This document shows positions 15,765 through 25,613 of a DNA stretch of 39,939 nt, one piece after another. Origin of the DNA: Actinomycetota bacterium (GTDB lineage: Bacteria > Actinomycetota > UBA4738 > HRBIN12); the NCBI GenBank assembly GCA_005885035.1, contig VAXZ01000059.1, positions 1 through 39,939 on the forward strand, read 5' to 3'. The position numbers and the translations under genes were made by a program. The first letter of the stretch is position 1; each line of letters starts with the position of its first letter. The notes below the pieces were generated by a model that saw only the letters and a program-made list of their open reading frames with translations, was not told the DNA's origin and ran no database searches.

Positions 15765-16607
15765 CTATCCGCGAGCCAACGGGCGGGTGAGGCAGGTCGG
15801 TCCCCCGTCTCCGTTCAGGCTCACCTGCGCACCTCGATACACACGAACGTCGACACCGACGGCCTCCAACCGGCGCCGTGTCTGGGGATTCCCGTCGAGT
15901 GCAAGCGCGATCCTCGGTCCGAGGGCGAGCACGTTGGGACCCATCGTCGGGAACTCCTCGTCGGGGACCTCGACCGTCCGGATCCCGCGTTGCTCGAGGA
16001 GCTGGGCGAGCCGGACCGGCATCATCGGGAGGTACGCGACGACGAGGTCGGCATCCAGTGGGGACAGGAACGACATCAGGTGGAGGCAGGCGTCGGGGCC
16101 TCGGTCGAACGGCAGATCGAACCGGTGAACGGTGATGCCCCGGGGCTCGAGGAGCGACGCCAGCTGCTCGGCGCCAGCCGTGTTCGTTCGATAGCCGACC
16201 CCCACCAGCAGCGTGACGTCGTCGAGGAAGACGAGGTCACCACCCTCCGCCGTTGCAGGAGGCTCCAGCGCGGCCAGTACGGGTACGCCTGAAGCTTCGA
16301 GATCCCGCGCCACGACCCGCGGCTCCTCGCGTCGCTTCACCTTGCCCGGCCGGAGCATGATCGCTCCGGCGTCGGTGATGAGCACCGGATCGCAGACGTA
16401 GATAGCGTCGGGGTCGCCCGGGACGGGGGTCGTACCGGTCACGACCTCGGCCCCGGCTTCGGCCAGTCGCTCACGGAAGGCCAGGTGCTCGCGTTCGATC
16501 GAGCGTAGGTCGGGAGCGTGGTGCCAGCCGAAGGCTTCCCACGATGCGAGGCTCTGCGCCTCGGGCGGGCGAAGGTAGACGCGACGCAGGAGCCCGTACC
16601 CGTTCAT
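15765..16607 (-). CDS. Dimethylarginine dimethylaminohydrolase/arginine deiminase-family amidinohydrolase
   Basis: A 280-residue member of the guanidino-group-modifying superfamily (beta/alpha propeller). The family signature is visible: Glu121-Gly-Gly-Asp124 before a hydrophobic strand, the catalytic His176 in CLHLMSFLSPL, and the nucleophile Cys272 near the C-terminus (GGPTCLTRPL). The size fits DDAH-type enzymes (about 255-290) better than ArcA (about 410). The substrate could be methylated arginines, citrulline-forming guanidines or ornithine-related compounds; the sequence alone does not decide. It lies between the receiver-domain membrane protein and serC on the same strand. I see no clear Shine-Dalgarno before ATG 16607. 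Confidence 0.85.
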   Translation of the reverse strand: MNGYGLLRRVYLRPPEAQSLASWEAFGWHHAPDLRSIEREHLAFRERLAEAGAEVVTGTTPVPGDPDAIYVCDPVLITDAGAIMLRPGKVKRREEPRVVARDLEASGVPVLAALEPPATAEGGDLVFLDDVTLLVGVGYRTNTAGAEQLASLLEPRGITVHRFDLPFDRGPDACLHLMSFLSPLDADLVVAYLPMMPVRLAQLLEQRGIRTVEVPDEEFPTMGPNVLALGPRIALALDGNPQTRRRLEAVGVDVRVYRGAQVSLNGDGGPTCLTRPLARG

Positions 16608-16637
16608 CGGATGATGCGAGACCGCTGCGCCCGCACC

Positions 16638-17924
16638 CTAGCGCTTGTGCCGGTGGCTTTGACCGTTCTGGCTCGCGTGCGCTGCGCTGTTGCCACGCTG
16701 CGATGCATGATCGTGTGCGGCGGCGCTGTTCCCGTGGCCGCCTCCTTGGTTGGATCCATCCGCGTGCGAACGGATCTGACCCGGAGGGCCCCCGAAGGGG
16801 TTGTGCAGAGCCGAGCGCCCGGGCATCAACAAGCCCCCGCCAGCCCCTCCGCCGCCCGGGCCTCCGCCGCCGCCGGTTCCCCCGCCAGCGCCGGTCCCAC
16901 CACCACCCGGGCTCCCACCGCCGCCCGCGTGCGATGCGCCGTTCCCCGGCGCGACCGGACCGCTCGGTGGGGAAGGGATCACGCCGGCCGTCGGGGTGAA
17001 GATGCCAGCCCGACCGACGCCCCCGACGAGCGACGCACCGGGCGCCGGCACGACGGCCGCGGGTGGCTCCTGAACGAAGCCGGCAGCCGAGAGGATCCCC
17101 TGATGCCCTCCGCTTCCACCAAGCGTGAGCGCGATCACGACCGCGCTCGCGGCGACCGCACCGCCCAAAGCGATCACGCCCAACCGGCGGTTCCAGTCGC
17201 CTGCATCGGCTGGCACGAGCTCAGCGGCGGCCCCTTCACCGGTGATGTTCGGCCCCGCCACGCTCTCGCCCATCGTGCTCGCCCAGGCGGCCGGGGGCAT
17301 GCTCAGCGCCGAGAGCGGTAGGACCGGCGCGAGGTCCTCGCCCGGTCTATCGCCGCCCGGATGCCCGACGGTTCCGGCGGGGTCCGACGGTGAGGCATCC
17401 GCGCCGACGGTCCCAGGGTCCCCGACCGGGTGTAGGTGCTGTCCGCGGCGCTGGAGCTCCGTCACGTTGGGACGCTTCGCCGAGGGGGCGTCGCGGTCCG
17501 CGAGCTCCTCGCGGAGGTCGGCGGGATCCTTCCTCACCCTGTCGGTCCAGTCGGACCTGATCACGCTTTCCCGCGGCGCCGCCATCGTGCCAACCGCTCT
17601 CGCGACCGTCGGACCCAAGGAGCGAAGGACGTCACCCGGATCGACGCGGGCGTAGCCACCGATGGGGACCACACCGCCTGGCCAGACGAGGATCACCTTC
17701 GCGCTCGGCGAAACATCATGCGTCATCTGGACCGCAGTGGCGCCGATCCCATCATCAAGGACGACGACGTCGGGCCGATGGACGGCGAGGACGCGTGCGA
17801 GCTCGGCTGCGCTCGATGCCTGGGCCACGACGTCGTAGCCTTCGGATTCCAGCACGAACCGCAAGAACCCCATGCGAGCGGATCGTCCTTCGCCTACGAC
17901 GATCCGGACCCGGTGTCGGCTCAT
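16638..17924 (-). CDS. Degenerate receiver-domain protein with one membrane helix and an exported Gly/His-rich tail
   Basis: A 428-residue protein of unusual architecture. Residues 1-110 read as a response-regulator receiver fold (VRIVVGEGRSARMGFLRFVLESEGYDVVA, a PDVVVLDD strand with Asp57/58, then AKVILVWPGG). The acidic pocket is lost (VGEG in place of the usual VDD) and the conserved Lys strand is replaced by YARVDP, so normal phosphorylation is doubtful. A polar linker (115-245) follows, then one transmembrane helix (about 248-268). The C-terminal half, presumably outside the cell, is Pro/Gly-rich, with an almost pure Gly tract (333-364) and a His-rich end (387-428). No DNA-binding or enzymatic domain is present. 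The function is unknown; a membrane-tethered signalling adaptor or surface protein is possible. Confidence 0.75.
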   Translation of the reverse strand: MSRHRVRIVVGEGRSARMGFLRFVLESEGYDVVAQASSAAELARVLAVHRPDVVVLDDGIGATAVQMTHDVSPSAKVILVWPGGVVPIGGYARVDPGDVLRSLGPTVARAVGTMAAPRESVIRSDWTDRVRKDPADLREELADRDAPSAKRPNVTELQRRGQHLHPVGDPGTVGADASPSDPAGTVGHPGGDRPGEDLAPVLPLSALSMPPAAWASTMGESVAGPNITGEGAAAELVPADAGDWNRRLGVIALGGAVAASAVVIALTLGGSGGHQGILSAAGFVQEPPAAVVPAPGASLVGGVGRAGIFTPTAGVIPSPPSGPVAPGNGASHAGGGGSPGGGGTGAGGGTGGGGGPGGGGAGGGLLMPGRSALHNPFGGPPGQIRSHADGSNQGGGHGNSAAAHDHASQRGNSAAHASQNGQSHRHKR

Positions 17925-18140
17925 CTCCCCCCCAAGGAGCGCTGCCCGGTCCGGGGATCACCCCGAACGTGCGTAGGGTACCCCGGCCCAAGGGTCCTAA
18001 CCACGTCCGGATGGCTGCGACCGGCTGACCCGAAGGAGCGACCGTCGTAGGTCGATGGACTCGCCACCCAGGTGACCGTCGGCAGGCTCGAGTGGACGGG
18101 CGATGGCAAGCTGCGCCGCGAGGGGTGGGACACTGCACGT
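17925..18140. other. Divergent intergenic region, no RNA element recognised
   Basis: This 216-bp gap separates the receiver-domain gene (minus) from the methionine gene (plus) and must hold both promoters. Given the downstream gene, I looked for SAM, SAH or cobalamin riboswitch features and could not recognise conserved cores by eye. Confidence 0.35.
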
Positions 18141-20018
18141 ATGGACGCTGCCGTATTCCGATCCCTACTGGCCGAGGCGCCGCTCCTCGCGGACGGCGGC
18201 ATGGGCACGTCGCTGATCGCACGGGGGGTCCCCGTCGACGCATGCATGGAGGAGCTGAACGTGCGGGCGCCGACGCGCGTGGCGGAGATCCACGCGTCGT
18301 TCGTCGGCGCCGGCGCCCGCCTCGTCCTCACGAACACGTTCGGTGCGAACCGATACCGCCTGGAACGGCACGGGCTCGCCGACCGGTTCGCCGAGTTGTG
18401 CGTTGCCGGCGTCGCGCTCGCGCGCGACGCCGGCGCCCCGATCGTCGCCGGTTCGATGGGCCCGCTGGGCATCCGTCTCCAACCGTACGGACGCGTGCAT
18501 CCCGAGGATGCGTTCGCCGCCTACCGCGAGCAGGCCGCCGCCCTCGCGGACGCGGGCGTCGACCTGCTTATCGTCGAAACCCAGAGTGATCTCCGCGAGC
18601 TCGAGCAGGGCGTGCTCGGCGCGCGCGACGCCGCGCCGGACGTCGCGCTCATCGCGAGTGCGACGTTCACCCGCGACGATCGAACCCTCTTGGGTTCGCC
18701 CCCCGAGGAGGTCGCTCAGACGGTGGTCGCCCTCGGCGTCGACGCGCTCGGCGTGAACTGCGGCGAGGGTCCCGCGCAGGTCCTGCGGATCGTGCGGGCG
18801 ATGCGGCGCACCGCGGCCGGCGCCGGCGTGCCGATCGTCGCCCGGCCGAATGCCGGGGGGCCGGCGGAGGTCGGTGGGCGCTTCGTATATCCGGCGACGC
18901 CGGAGTACTTCGGGGAGATCGCCCGGGCGCTGTTGGATGAGGGCGTCGCCGTCATCGGTGGCTGTTGCGGCACCGGGCCCGCGCACACGACCGCGATCGG
19001 CACCGCGCTGCACGATCGCGCGCCGCATGTCCGGATCGAGTTCCCCGAGGCGGATCACGGCGAGCGGATCCTCGACGTGGTCACGGTCGCCCCGCCGACG
19101 AAGCTGGAGGCCAAGCTCGCGACCGGTCACTTCGTCGTGACGGTCGAGATGGAGCCGCCACGGTCGTTCAACGCCGCCCGGCTGGTCGCGGCGGCGGAGA
19201 CGCTCCGCGACGCGGGCGCCGACGCGATCGACGTCGCGGACTCGCCGATGGCCAAGATGCGGATGAGCGCCTGGGCGGCATGCCGCCTGATCCATGAGCA
19301 GGCGGACATCGAAACGGTCTTGCACTTCCCGACCAGGGGCAGGAACCTCCTGCGGCTTCAGGGCGATCTCCTGGGTGCCTACGCACTTGGCATCCGGAAC
19401 CTCTTCGTGTGCGTCGGCGACCCTGTGACGATCGGCGAGTACCCGCACGGGTCGAACAACGTCGACGTCACCGCGACCGGGCTGCTCTCCATGATCACGC
19501 ACGCCTTCAACGCCGGTGTGGATCGGTCGGGTACCTCGATCGGCGCGCCGACGTCGTTCTTCGCTGGGGCGGCGGTGGCACCGAGCGCACCCGACCTGGA
19601 ACGGGAGGCCCGGCTGCTCGCGCGGAAGGCCGAGGCGGGTGCGCGCTTCGTCCTCACACAGCCGTTCTATTCGATCGATCCGCTGCTCGCGCTCCGGGAG
19701 ACCTATGAGAAGGTCGCCGGGGAGCCGCTCACGGTTCCGGTGATCGCCGGGGTGCTCCCGCTCATGATGAGCCGGCACGCGGAGTTCCTCCACAACGAGG
19801 TCCCCGGGATCGAGATCCCCGAGGCCGCCCGCGACCGGATGCGATCGGCGGGCGATGACGACGACCGGGCGTGGGAGGAAGGAGCGGCGATGGCCATCGA
19901 GCTGATCGCGGCGCTCCGGGAGGAGGGGGTGGCCGGGGTCTACGTGATGCCGCAGTTCGGCCGGTACGACCGGGCCGCCGAGGTGGTCGAGGCCGCTCGC
20001 GGACCGGCTACGATGTGA
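18141..20018 (+). CDS. Bifunctional homocysteine S-methyltransferase/5,10-methylenetetrahydrofolate reductase
   Basis: Two fused enzymes, as in Bacillus YitJ. Residues about 1-300 are the zinc-dependent homocysteine methyltransferase barrel (LLADGGMGTSL, LVLTNTFGANRYRL, zinc ligands Cys207 in GVNCGEG and Cys275-Cys276 in GGCCGTGP). Residues about 325-625 are a MetF-type flavin TIM barrel (VTVEMEPPRSFN, HFPTRGRNLLRLQGDLLGAYALGIRNLFVCVGDP region, FVLTQPFYS). Together they could reduce methylene-THF and remethylate homocysteine to methionine. ATG 18141 with GAGGGG upstream is chosen; earlier codons in the open frame are not conserved. The 625-residue length is normal for the fusion. The glutamate dehydrogenase gene follows after 52 bp. 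Confidence 0.92.
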   Translation: MDAAVFRSLLAEAPLLADGGMGTSLIARGVPVDACMEELNVRAPTRVAEIHASFVGAGARLVLTNTFGANRYRLERHGLADRFAELCVAGVALARDAGAPIVAGSMGPLGIRLQPYGRVHPEDAFAAYREQAAALADAGVDLLIVETQSDLRELEQGVLGARDAAPDVALIASATFTRDDRTLLGSPPEEVAQTVVALGVDALGVNCGEGPAQVLRIVRAMRRTAAGAGVPIVARPNAGGPAEVGGRFVYPATPEYFGEIARALLDEGVAVIGGCCGTGPAHTTAIGTALHDRAPHVRIEFPEADHGERILDVVTVAPPTKLEAKLATGHFVVTVEMEPPRSFNAARLVAAAETLRDAGADAIDVADSPMAKMRMSAWAACRLIHEQADIETVLHFPTRGRNLLRLQGDLLGAYALGIRNLFVCVGDPVTIGEYPHGSNNVDVTATGLLSMITHAFNAGVDRSGTSIGAPTSFFAGAAVAPSAPDLEREARLLARKAEAGARFVLTQPFYSIDPLLALRETYEKVAGEPLTVPVIAGVLPLMMSRHAEFLHNEVPGIEIPEAARDRMRSAGDDDDRAWEEGAAMAIELIAALREEGVAGVYVMPQFGRYDRAAEVVEAARGPATM

Positions 20019-20070
20019 CCTCCGAACGTTCCAGCCGAGTCGATCCACCACCGCGAGACCGATACACGCC

Positions 20071-23000
20071 GTGTCCGAAACCGCTGAGCAGAAGCACGCG
20101 CTGCACCCCGTCCTCGACGCACTGTTCGCACGCATCCAAGCCGAGGTTCCCACCGACCGGCGAGACGCCCTCACCGCGTTCGCGAGGGCGTTCCTGCGGC
20201 GGCTCTCCGACGAGGAGCTCGAGCACCATGGGGCCGACCTCCTGTTCTCGATGGTCTCCTCGGCGTTCGCCTTCGCCGACCAGCGCAGGAACGAGGCGGC
20301 GGCGGTCCGCGTGTTCGTGCCCACGGACGCCGACGAGGGGTATGGGTCGGTGGGCACCATCGTCGAGACGAATACGGATGACTCGCCGTTCCTCGTGGAT
20401 TCCGTGAGCGAGGAGCTCGCGGCACGCGAGCTCCGGGTCCGGCTGTTGGTCCACCCGGTGGTCGGGACGGTGCGCGACGAGCGCGGTCGGATCGAGCGGG
20501 TGCTGTCGGGTCGAGACGCATCGCACCGCGAGTCCGTGATGCACTACGAGCTCGAACGCCGCCTCGGCGAGACCGAGCGCGCCGATCTGCAACGGAAGAT
20601 CGCTGAGATCCTGCACGACGTGGACCTCGTGGTTCGAGACTTCGACCCGATGCAGGAGCGCACCCGGCACATGATGGACCTCGCTCGAGCCGCCGCCGGC
20701 CGCTACGACCCAGGGTTCCGGGCTCGGGATCCTGTCCGACGTCTCGAGGAGCACGTTCGCCGACGTCACGGCGCTCGACAGCCTTCCCTCGTACATCCGT
20801 CAGCGGATCGAGGACGGGGATCTGCTCGTGATCTCGAAGACGAAGGCCTACTCGACCGTCCATCGCCGAGCCCGGATGGACTACGTGGGGGTGCGCAAGG
20901 TCTCGCCCGACGGACGGATCACCGGAGAGGCGAGGCTGATCGGTCTGTTCACGTCGAAGGCGTACATGGAGCCTGCCACCAAGACCCCCTTGCTGCACCA
21001 CAAGCTGGAGCAGATCCTGGCGGCCGAGGACCTGATCCCGGGCTCGCACGACTACAAGACGGTCGTCGAGCTCTTCGGGACCTTCCCGAAGGACGAGCTG
21101 TTCCAGGGATCGGCCGAAGAGCTCCGAACGCTCGTCATCGGTCTGCTGCAGTTCGAGGAGCAGGCCGGGATCCGGGTCCTGATCCGGAAGGATCTCTTCG
21201 GTCGCCAGGTGTCGATCGTCGTCGCCCTCCTGCGTGAGCGGTTCACCGCGAGGCTCCGCAAACGCCTGCAGGACATGTTCATGGAGCGCTTCCACGGCGT
21301 CACCGTGGACTACCACCTCTCCTTGGGGGAGACCGAGTCCGCCAAGATCTTCTTCACCGTGCACGTCGAGCCGGGCGTGCAGGTCCCCGAGATCCCGCAC
21401 GAGGAGCTGGAAGCGGATGTCGAGCGGCTCGCGCGGACCTGGGACGATGACCTCGCCGACGCGCTGGCCGCGCGCCTCGGCGAGCAGCGTGGCCGCGCAC
21501 TCGCCGCGACGTACGCACCACGCTTCCCCGATTACTACAAGACGTCCGACACCGACTGGGCGTTGGCCGTCGACAACGTGCTGAACCTGGAAGAGCTGGC
21601 CTCGTCGCCGGACGGCTTCGTGGTCGGGGTCGGCAACGAGTCGTCAGGCGAGCGGCTCACGCGGGTACGTCTCTACAAGACCGGAGGCAAGGTCGACCTT
21701 TCGGCCTTCATGCCGTTGCTCGAGTCGCTCGGTCTCCGCGTCGTCGAGGAGATCCCCGTCCACCTGGAGGGCGAAGGACGGGTCTTCATCCACGACTTCG
21801 GCGTCCTGGACGCTCGCGGTGCGGTGCTCGACCTCGAGGGCGCGGCCGAGGCGGTCCGCGACGCGCTCGGCGCGATGTGGCGCGGCGAGGCGGAGGTGGA
21901 TTCCCTCAACCGCTTGGTGATCGTGGGGGGTCTGACCTGGAGGCAGATCCATGTCCTCCGCGCGTACCGCACCTACCGGATGCGGGTCTCCGCGCGATTC
22001 ACGGATGAGTACCGCAACGATGCGATGGCCGCGTACCCGCAGATCTCGGCGCGGCTCGTCGGCCTGTTCGAGGCGAAGTTCGATCCGGTTCGCGACGCTC
22101 CCGAAGAGGAGGCCGCGGCGATCCGGGACCAGGTCGTGGAGGATCTGCAAGGGGTCGCGTCGCTCGACCAGGATCTGATCCTGCGCTCGCTCCTCGGCAC
22201 GATCGAGGCCACGGTGCGCACGAACGCCTACCGGCCGGACCGGGTCGCCCTCGCCATCAAGCTACGGTCCGCCAACGTTCCCGAGATGCCGAAGCCGTTC
22301 CCCTTGTTCGAGGTCTTCGTGTATTCACCGGCGATGGAGGCGATCCATCTGCGGGGCGGGATGGTCGCGCGCGGTGGCATCCGGTGGTCCGACCGGAAGG
22401 AGGACTACCGGACCGAGGTCCTTGGCTTGATGAAGGCCCAGAAGGTCAAGAACGCGATCATCGTGCCGGACGGATCCAAAGGTGGCTTCATCCTGAAACG
22501 CCGGCCGGGCACACCGGACGAGCTCAAGGAGGAGGTGCTCGCCCAGTACGTGACGTTCATGCACGGGCTCCTGGATCTCACGGACAACTACGTCCAGGGA
22601 GCGGTCGTGCACCCCGAGGGTGTCCGCGCGCTCGACGGGCCCGACACGTACCTCGTGGTCGCCGCGGACAAGGGGACGGCGACGTTCTCGGATACGGCGA
22701 ACGCGGTGAGCGAGCGGTACGGGTTCTGGCTCGGGGACGCGTTCGCCAGCGGCGGCTCCGCGGGATTCGATCACAAGGCGCTCGGCATCACCGCCCGCGG
22801 CGCGTGGGAATCGGTCAAGCGACACTTCCGGCAGCTGGGGGTCGACGTCCTGCGCGACCCGTTCAAGGCGGTCGGGATCGGCGACATGTCAGGCGATGTC
22901 TTCGGCAACGGCATGCTGTACACGGACACGATCAAGCTCGTCGCGGCGTTCGACCACAGGCACGTCTTCCTCGACCCGAACCCCGACCCGGCCACCTCGT

Positions 23001-24645
23001 TCGCGGAACGCAAGCGGCTGTTCCAGCTGCCCGGCTCGTCGTGGAACGACTACGACCGATCGATCCTCTCGGAGGGCGGCAGCGTGGTTGATCGAGCGGC
23101 GAAGAGCGTGACGCCCTCTCCCGAGGTCCGCGCGGTCCTTGGGATCCCGCCGGAGGCGCCCGCCGGCATGACGCCGGCGGAGCTGATCCGTTGGATCCTC
23201 AAGGCTCCCGTCGATCTGCTCTGGAACGGCGGGATCGGGACCTATGTGAAGTCGTCGGAGGAGACCCACGAGCACGCGGGCGACCGGATGAACGACGGTC
23301 TACGGGTCGATGGGCGGGATCTCCGCGCGAGGGTCGTCGGCGAGGGAGGGAACCTCGGGTTCACGCAACGCGGGCGGATCGAGTACGCCAGGTCGGGCGG
23401 GCGCATCAACACCGATTTCATCGACAACTCCGCGGGCGTCGACACCTCCGACCACGAGGTCAATTGGAAGATCCTGTTGGGGCTCGCGATTGCGCGCGGC
23501 GAGCTCACGCTCGAGGGCAGGAACCGGATGCTCGAGGCGTGTGCGCCCGACGTCGTCGCGCACGTGCTCTACGACAACTACCTCCAAGCGCAGATCCTCT
23601 CGCAGGAAGAGGAGCAGTCCTCCCAACGGATCGAGGCCTACGAGGACCTGATGCAACAGCTCGAGGCCGAGGGTGAGCTGGAACGGGCCGTCGAATCCCT
23701 GCCCACGACCGATGAGATGACGGAACGCCGGGCGAACGGAGCCGGCATGACGCGCCCGGAGCTGTCCGTCTTGCTGGCGTACGCGAAGCGCTCGGTGTTC
23801 CGGGCGCTCCTGGAGAGCGAGCTGCCGGACAGCGACTATCTCGAAGCGGATCTGGCCCGGTACTTCCCTCCCGCGATCGTCGACGGATTCGGCCACCTCC
23901 TCGGCGAGCACCCGCTGAAGCGGGAGATCATCGCGACGATGGCCTCCAACGACGTCGTGAACTCCCAAGGCATCACGTTCGCCTCGCGGATGGTCGCCGA
24001 GATCGGCGCCCATCCCGCCGATGTCGTCCGGGCGTTCCGGATCGCGCGAGACGTGACGGGAGCCGTCGCCCGATGGGAGGAGATCGAGAAGCTGGACGGC
24101 GTCATCGACCCTGTGGCGCAGAACGATCTCCTGTCCGGCGTGGACTGGCTCGTCGAGATGACCTCGCGGTGGTACCTCGTCCAGGCCGCCGGGCAGCGGC
24201 TGTCCGATGCGGTGGACGCGTCGCGGGATTCCTTCGCCCAGCTCGCGTCGCAGATCGACCAGATCGGCCGGACATCATCGCCGTATCCCACGCCACGGGC
24301 CGGACTCCGTTGGAGGTCGCGCGCGGGTTCTTCGTGTTGGGGGAGCGACTGCAACTCGACTGGCTCGAGAACCAGCTGGAAGCGCTGCCGGCGGGGACCC
24401 GGTGGCAGCGCTGGGCACGACAGTCGATGGAGGACGACCTGTTCTCGCTGCGACGCTCGCTCTGCGAACGGGCCCTCGAGCTGGCCGGCGGAGCACCCAT
24501 CGACGAGGCGATCGACGGCTTCCTCGCGTCCCGCGAGGAAGCAGTCGCCCGCCTTCAACGATTCCTTCGATCCCTCGGGATCGAAGGCGTCACCGACCTG
24601 TCCCAGCTCACCGTCGCGCTCCGGCAGATCCGCGCCCTCGGCTGA
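20071..24645 (+). pseudogene. Large NAD-dependent glutamate dehydrogenase, interrupted at two places
   Basis: Member of the 180-kDa NAD-glutamate dehydrogenase family (oxidative deamination of glutamate). GTG 20071 opens the N-terminal ACT-like region (TNTDDSPFLVDSVSEELA). At about 20701-20714 the reading changes frame, from GRYDP to GSGLGIL, where the family has about 40 more residues (the 'LRWLADxxFTFLGYREY' segment). The second frame then runs intact through the catalytic core, including GGMVARGGIRWSDRKEDYRTEVLGLMKAQ, the VPDGSKGGFI Lys site, KAVGIGDMSGDVFGNGML, NGGIGTYVKSS and GEGGNLGFTQ. A second break at about 24263-24270 joins ASQIDQIG to PDIIAVSHATGR, with about 30-40 family residues missing. 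Total read length is about 1525 residues against about 1600 expected. The conserved flanks argue for artefact or very recent loss. Confidence 0.85.
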
Positions 24646-24690
24646 GCCGATCGGTGCTGCGGAAGGGGGCGGCCCCGAGCGTCGAGCGCG

Positions 24691-25542
24691 TCAGGTCGCG
24701 GGGTGCCACGCGGCGCTCCCGTCGGGCTCCGGGGAGACGTGCCCGAATGCTTCGCCGAAGTGCGTGGGCGCGACGACCGTTTCGGGCTGGGCCAGCAACT
24801 CTTCGAGGAGCGCGCGCCGCGTTGCGGTCGATCCTTCCTGGTCGTCGTCCGACCCGGCCCACCAGTCCGGGTGCGCGAGCTGCATCGGGTGGTTCCACGT
24901 GTCGGCCGACAACAGGGCGCGCGAGCCGCCGCTCGCGATCCGGAGGACCTGGTGCCCGGGCGTGTGACCGGGCGCGTGGTGGAGCTCCAGCAGCTCGCTG
25001 ATCCGATGGTCCCCGTCCAGCAGTTCCAGCGCGCCGACCCGCACGAGGGGAGCCACCAGGCGCCCGAACGAGCTCGGGTCGTCCTGATCCGCCCCACGAC
25101 GCCAGGCATCGTCCGCCCGTTGCAGCAGGTAGCGCGCCCGAGGGAACGCCGGCGCGCCATCTCGGTCGAGGATCCCGCCGATGTGGTCGTCATGCGCGTG
25201 GCTGAGCGCGACGACGTCGATCGCGGCCGGTTCCACGCCGATCTCCGCCAGGGCGGCTGGTGCGGAACCCGGCTCGGGGCACCACTCCATCGCCGGCGAT
25301 GTCTCCGGGCCGACCCCGGTGTCCAGGAGCAGGAGACCGCCCGGATGACGGATCAGCCAGACGCGCACGTGGAGCCGCCAGGCGTCGTCGTCTCCGTACA
25401 CGTTCGGGTATCGACCCTTCCCGGCGAGGATCTCGTCGGCGGGAGCGCCGGGGAATGCGTCCGCGATCGGCTCGTCGTTCACGTCGACGTCGAGCAACGC
25501 CACGATCTCGACGTCGCCGACGGCGATGGTCTCATGCGGCAC
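24691..25542 (-). CDS. MBL-fold (metallo-beta-lactamase superfamily) hydrolase
   Basis: A 283-residue binuclear metal hydrolase of the AHL-lactonase/quorum-quenching-like branch. The HxHxDH metal motif is His115-Ala-His117-Asp-Asp119-His120 in ALSHAHDDHIGG. Later ligands are in HHAPGHTPGH and SADTWNHP, and the C-terminal THF supplies a final His. The N-terminal LLLLDTGVGPE strand is typical. The substrate is unknown; no signal peptide is present, so it is cytoplasmic. I chose GTG 25542 because the frame before it overlaps the divergent lipoprotein gene. A TAGGTT box ending 7 nt upstream would give a leaderless transcript starting at this codon. It converges with the glutamate dehydrogenase gene. 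Confidence 0.88.
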   Translation of the reverse strand: MPHETIAVGDVEIVALLDVDVNDEPIADAFPGAPADEILAGKGRYPNVYGDDDAWRLHVRVWLIRHPGGLLLLDTGVGPETSPAMEWCPEPGSAPAALAEIGVEPAAIDVVALSHAHDDHIGGILDRDGAPAFPRARYLLQRADDAWRRGADQDDPSSFGRLVAPLVRVGALELLDGDHRISELLELHHAPGHTPGHQVLRIASGGSRALLSADTWNHPMQLAHPDWWAGSDDDQEGSTATRRALLEELLAQPETVVAPTHFGEAFGHVSPEPDGSAAWHPAT

Positions 25543-25549
25543 GCGCGTG

Positions 25550-25570
25550 AACCTATCACCCGTGTACGCT
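25550..25570. promoter_or_regulatory. Possible divergent -10 boxes between MBL hydrolase and lipoprotein
   Basis: On the minus strand TAGGTT (25555-25550) lies 7 nt before GTG 25542, fitting leaderless transcription. On the plus strand TACGCT (25565-25570) could serve the lipoprotein gene at 25614. No good -35 boxes are visible. Confidence 0.3.
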
Positions 25571-25613
25571 CGCAGCGGCTCGGCGTGGAAGGGGTCGCGT
25601 CCCGGGAGGAACG

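Noticed and set aside
16801-17073. A proline-rich plus-strand ORF opposite the Gly-rich tail
   Set aside because: Poly-Pro is the antisense reading of the Gly codon tract of the minus-strand protein.
17925-18140. A SAM, SAH or cobalamin riboswitch before the methionine gene
   Set aside because: No conserved core could be recognised by eye. A covariance-model search would decide.
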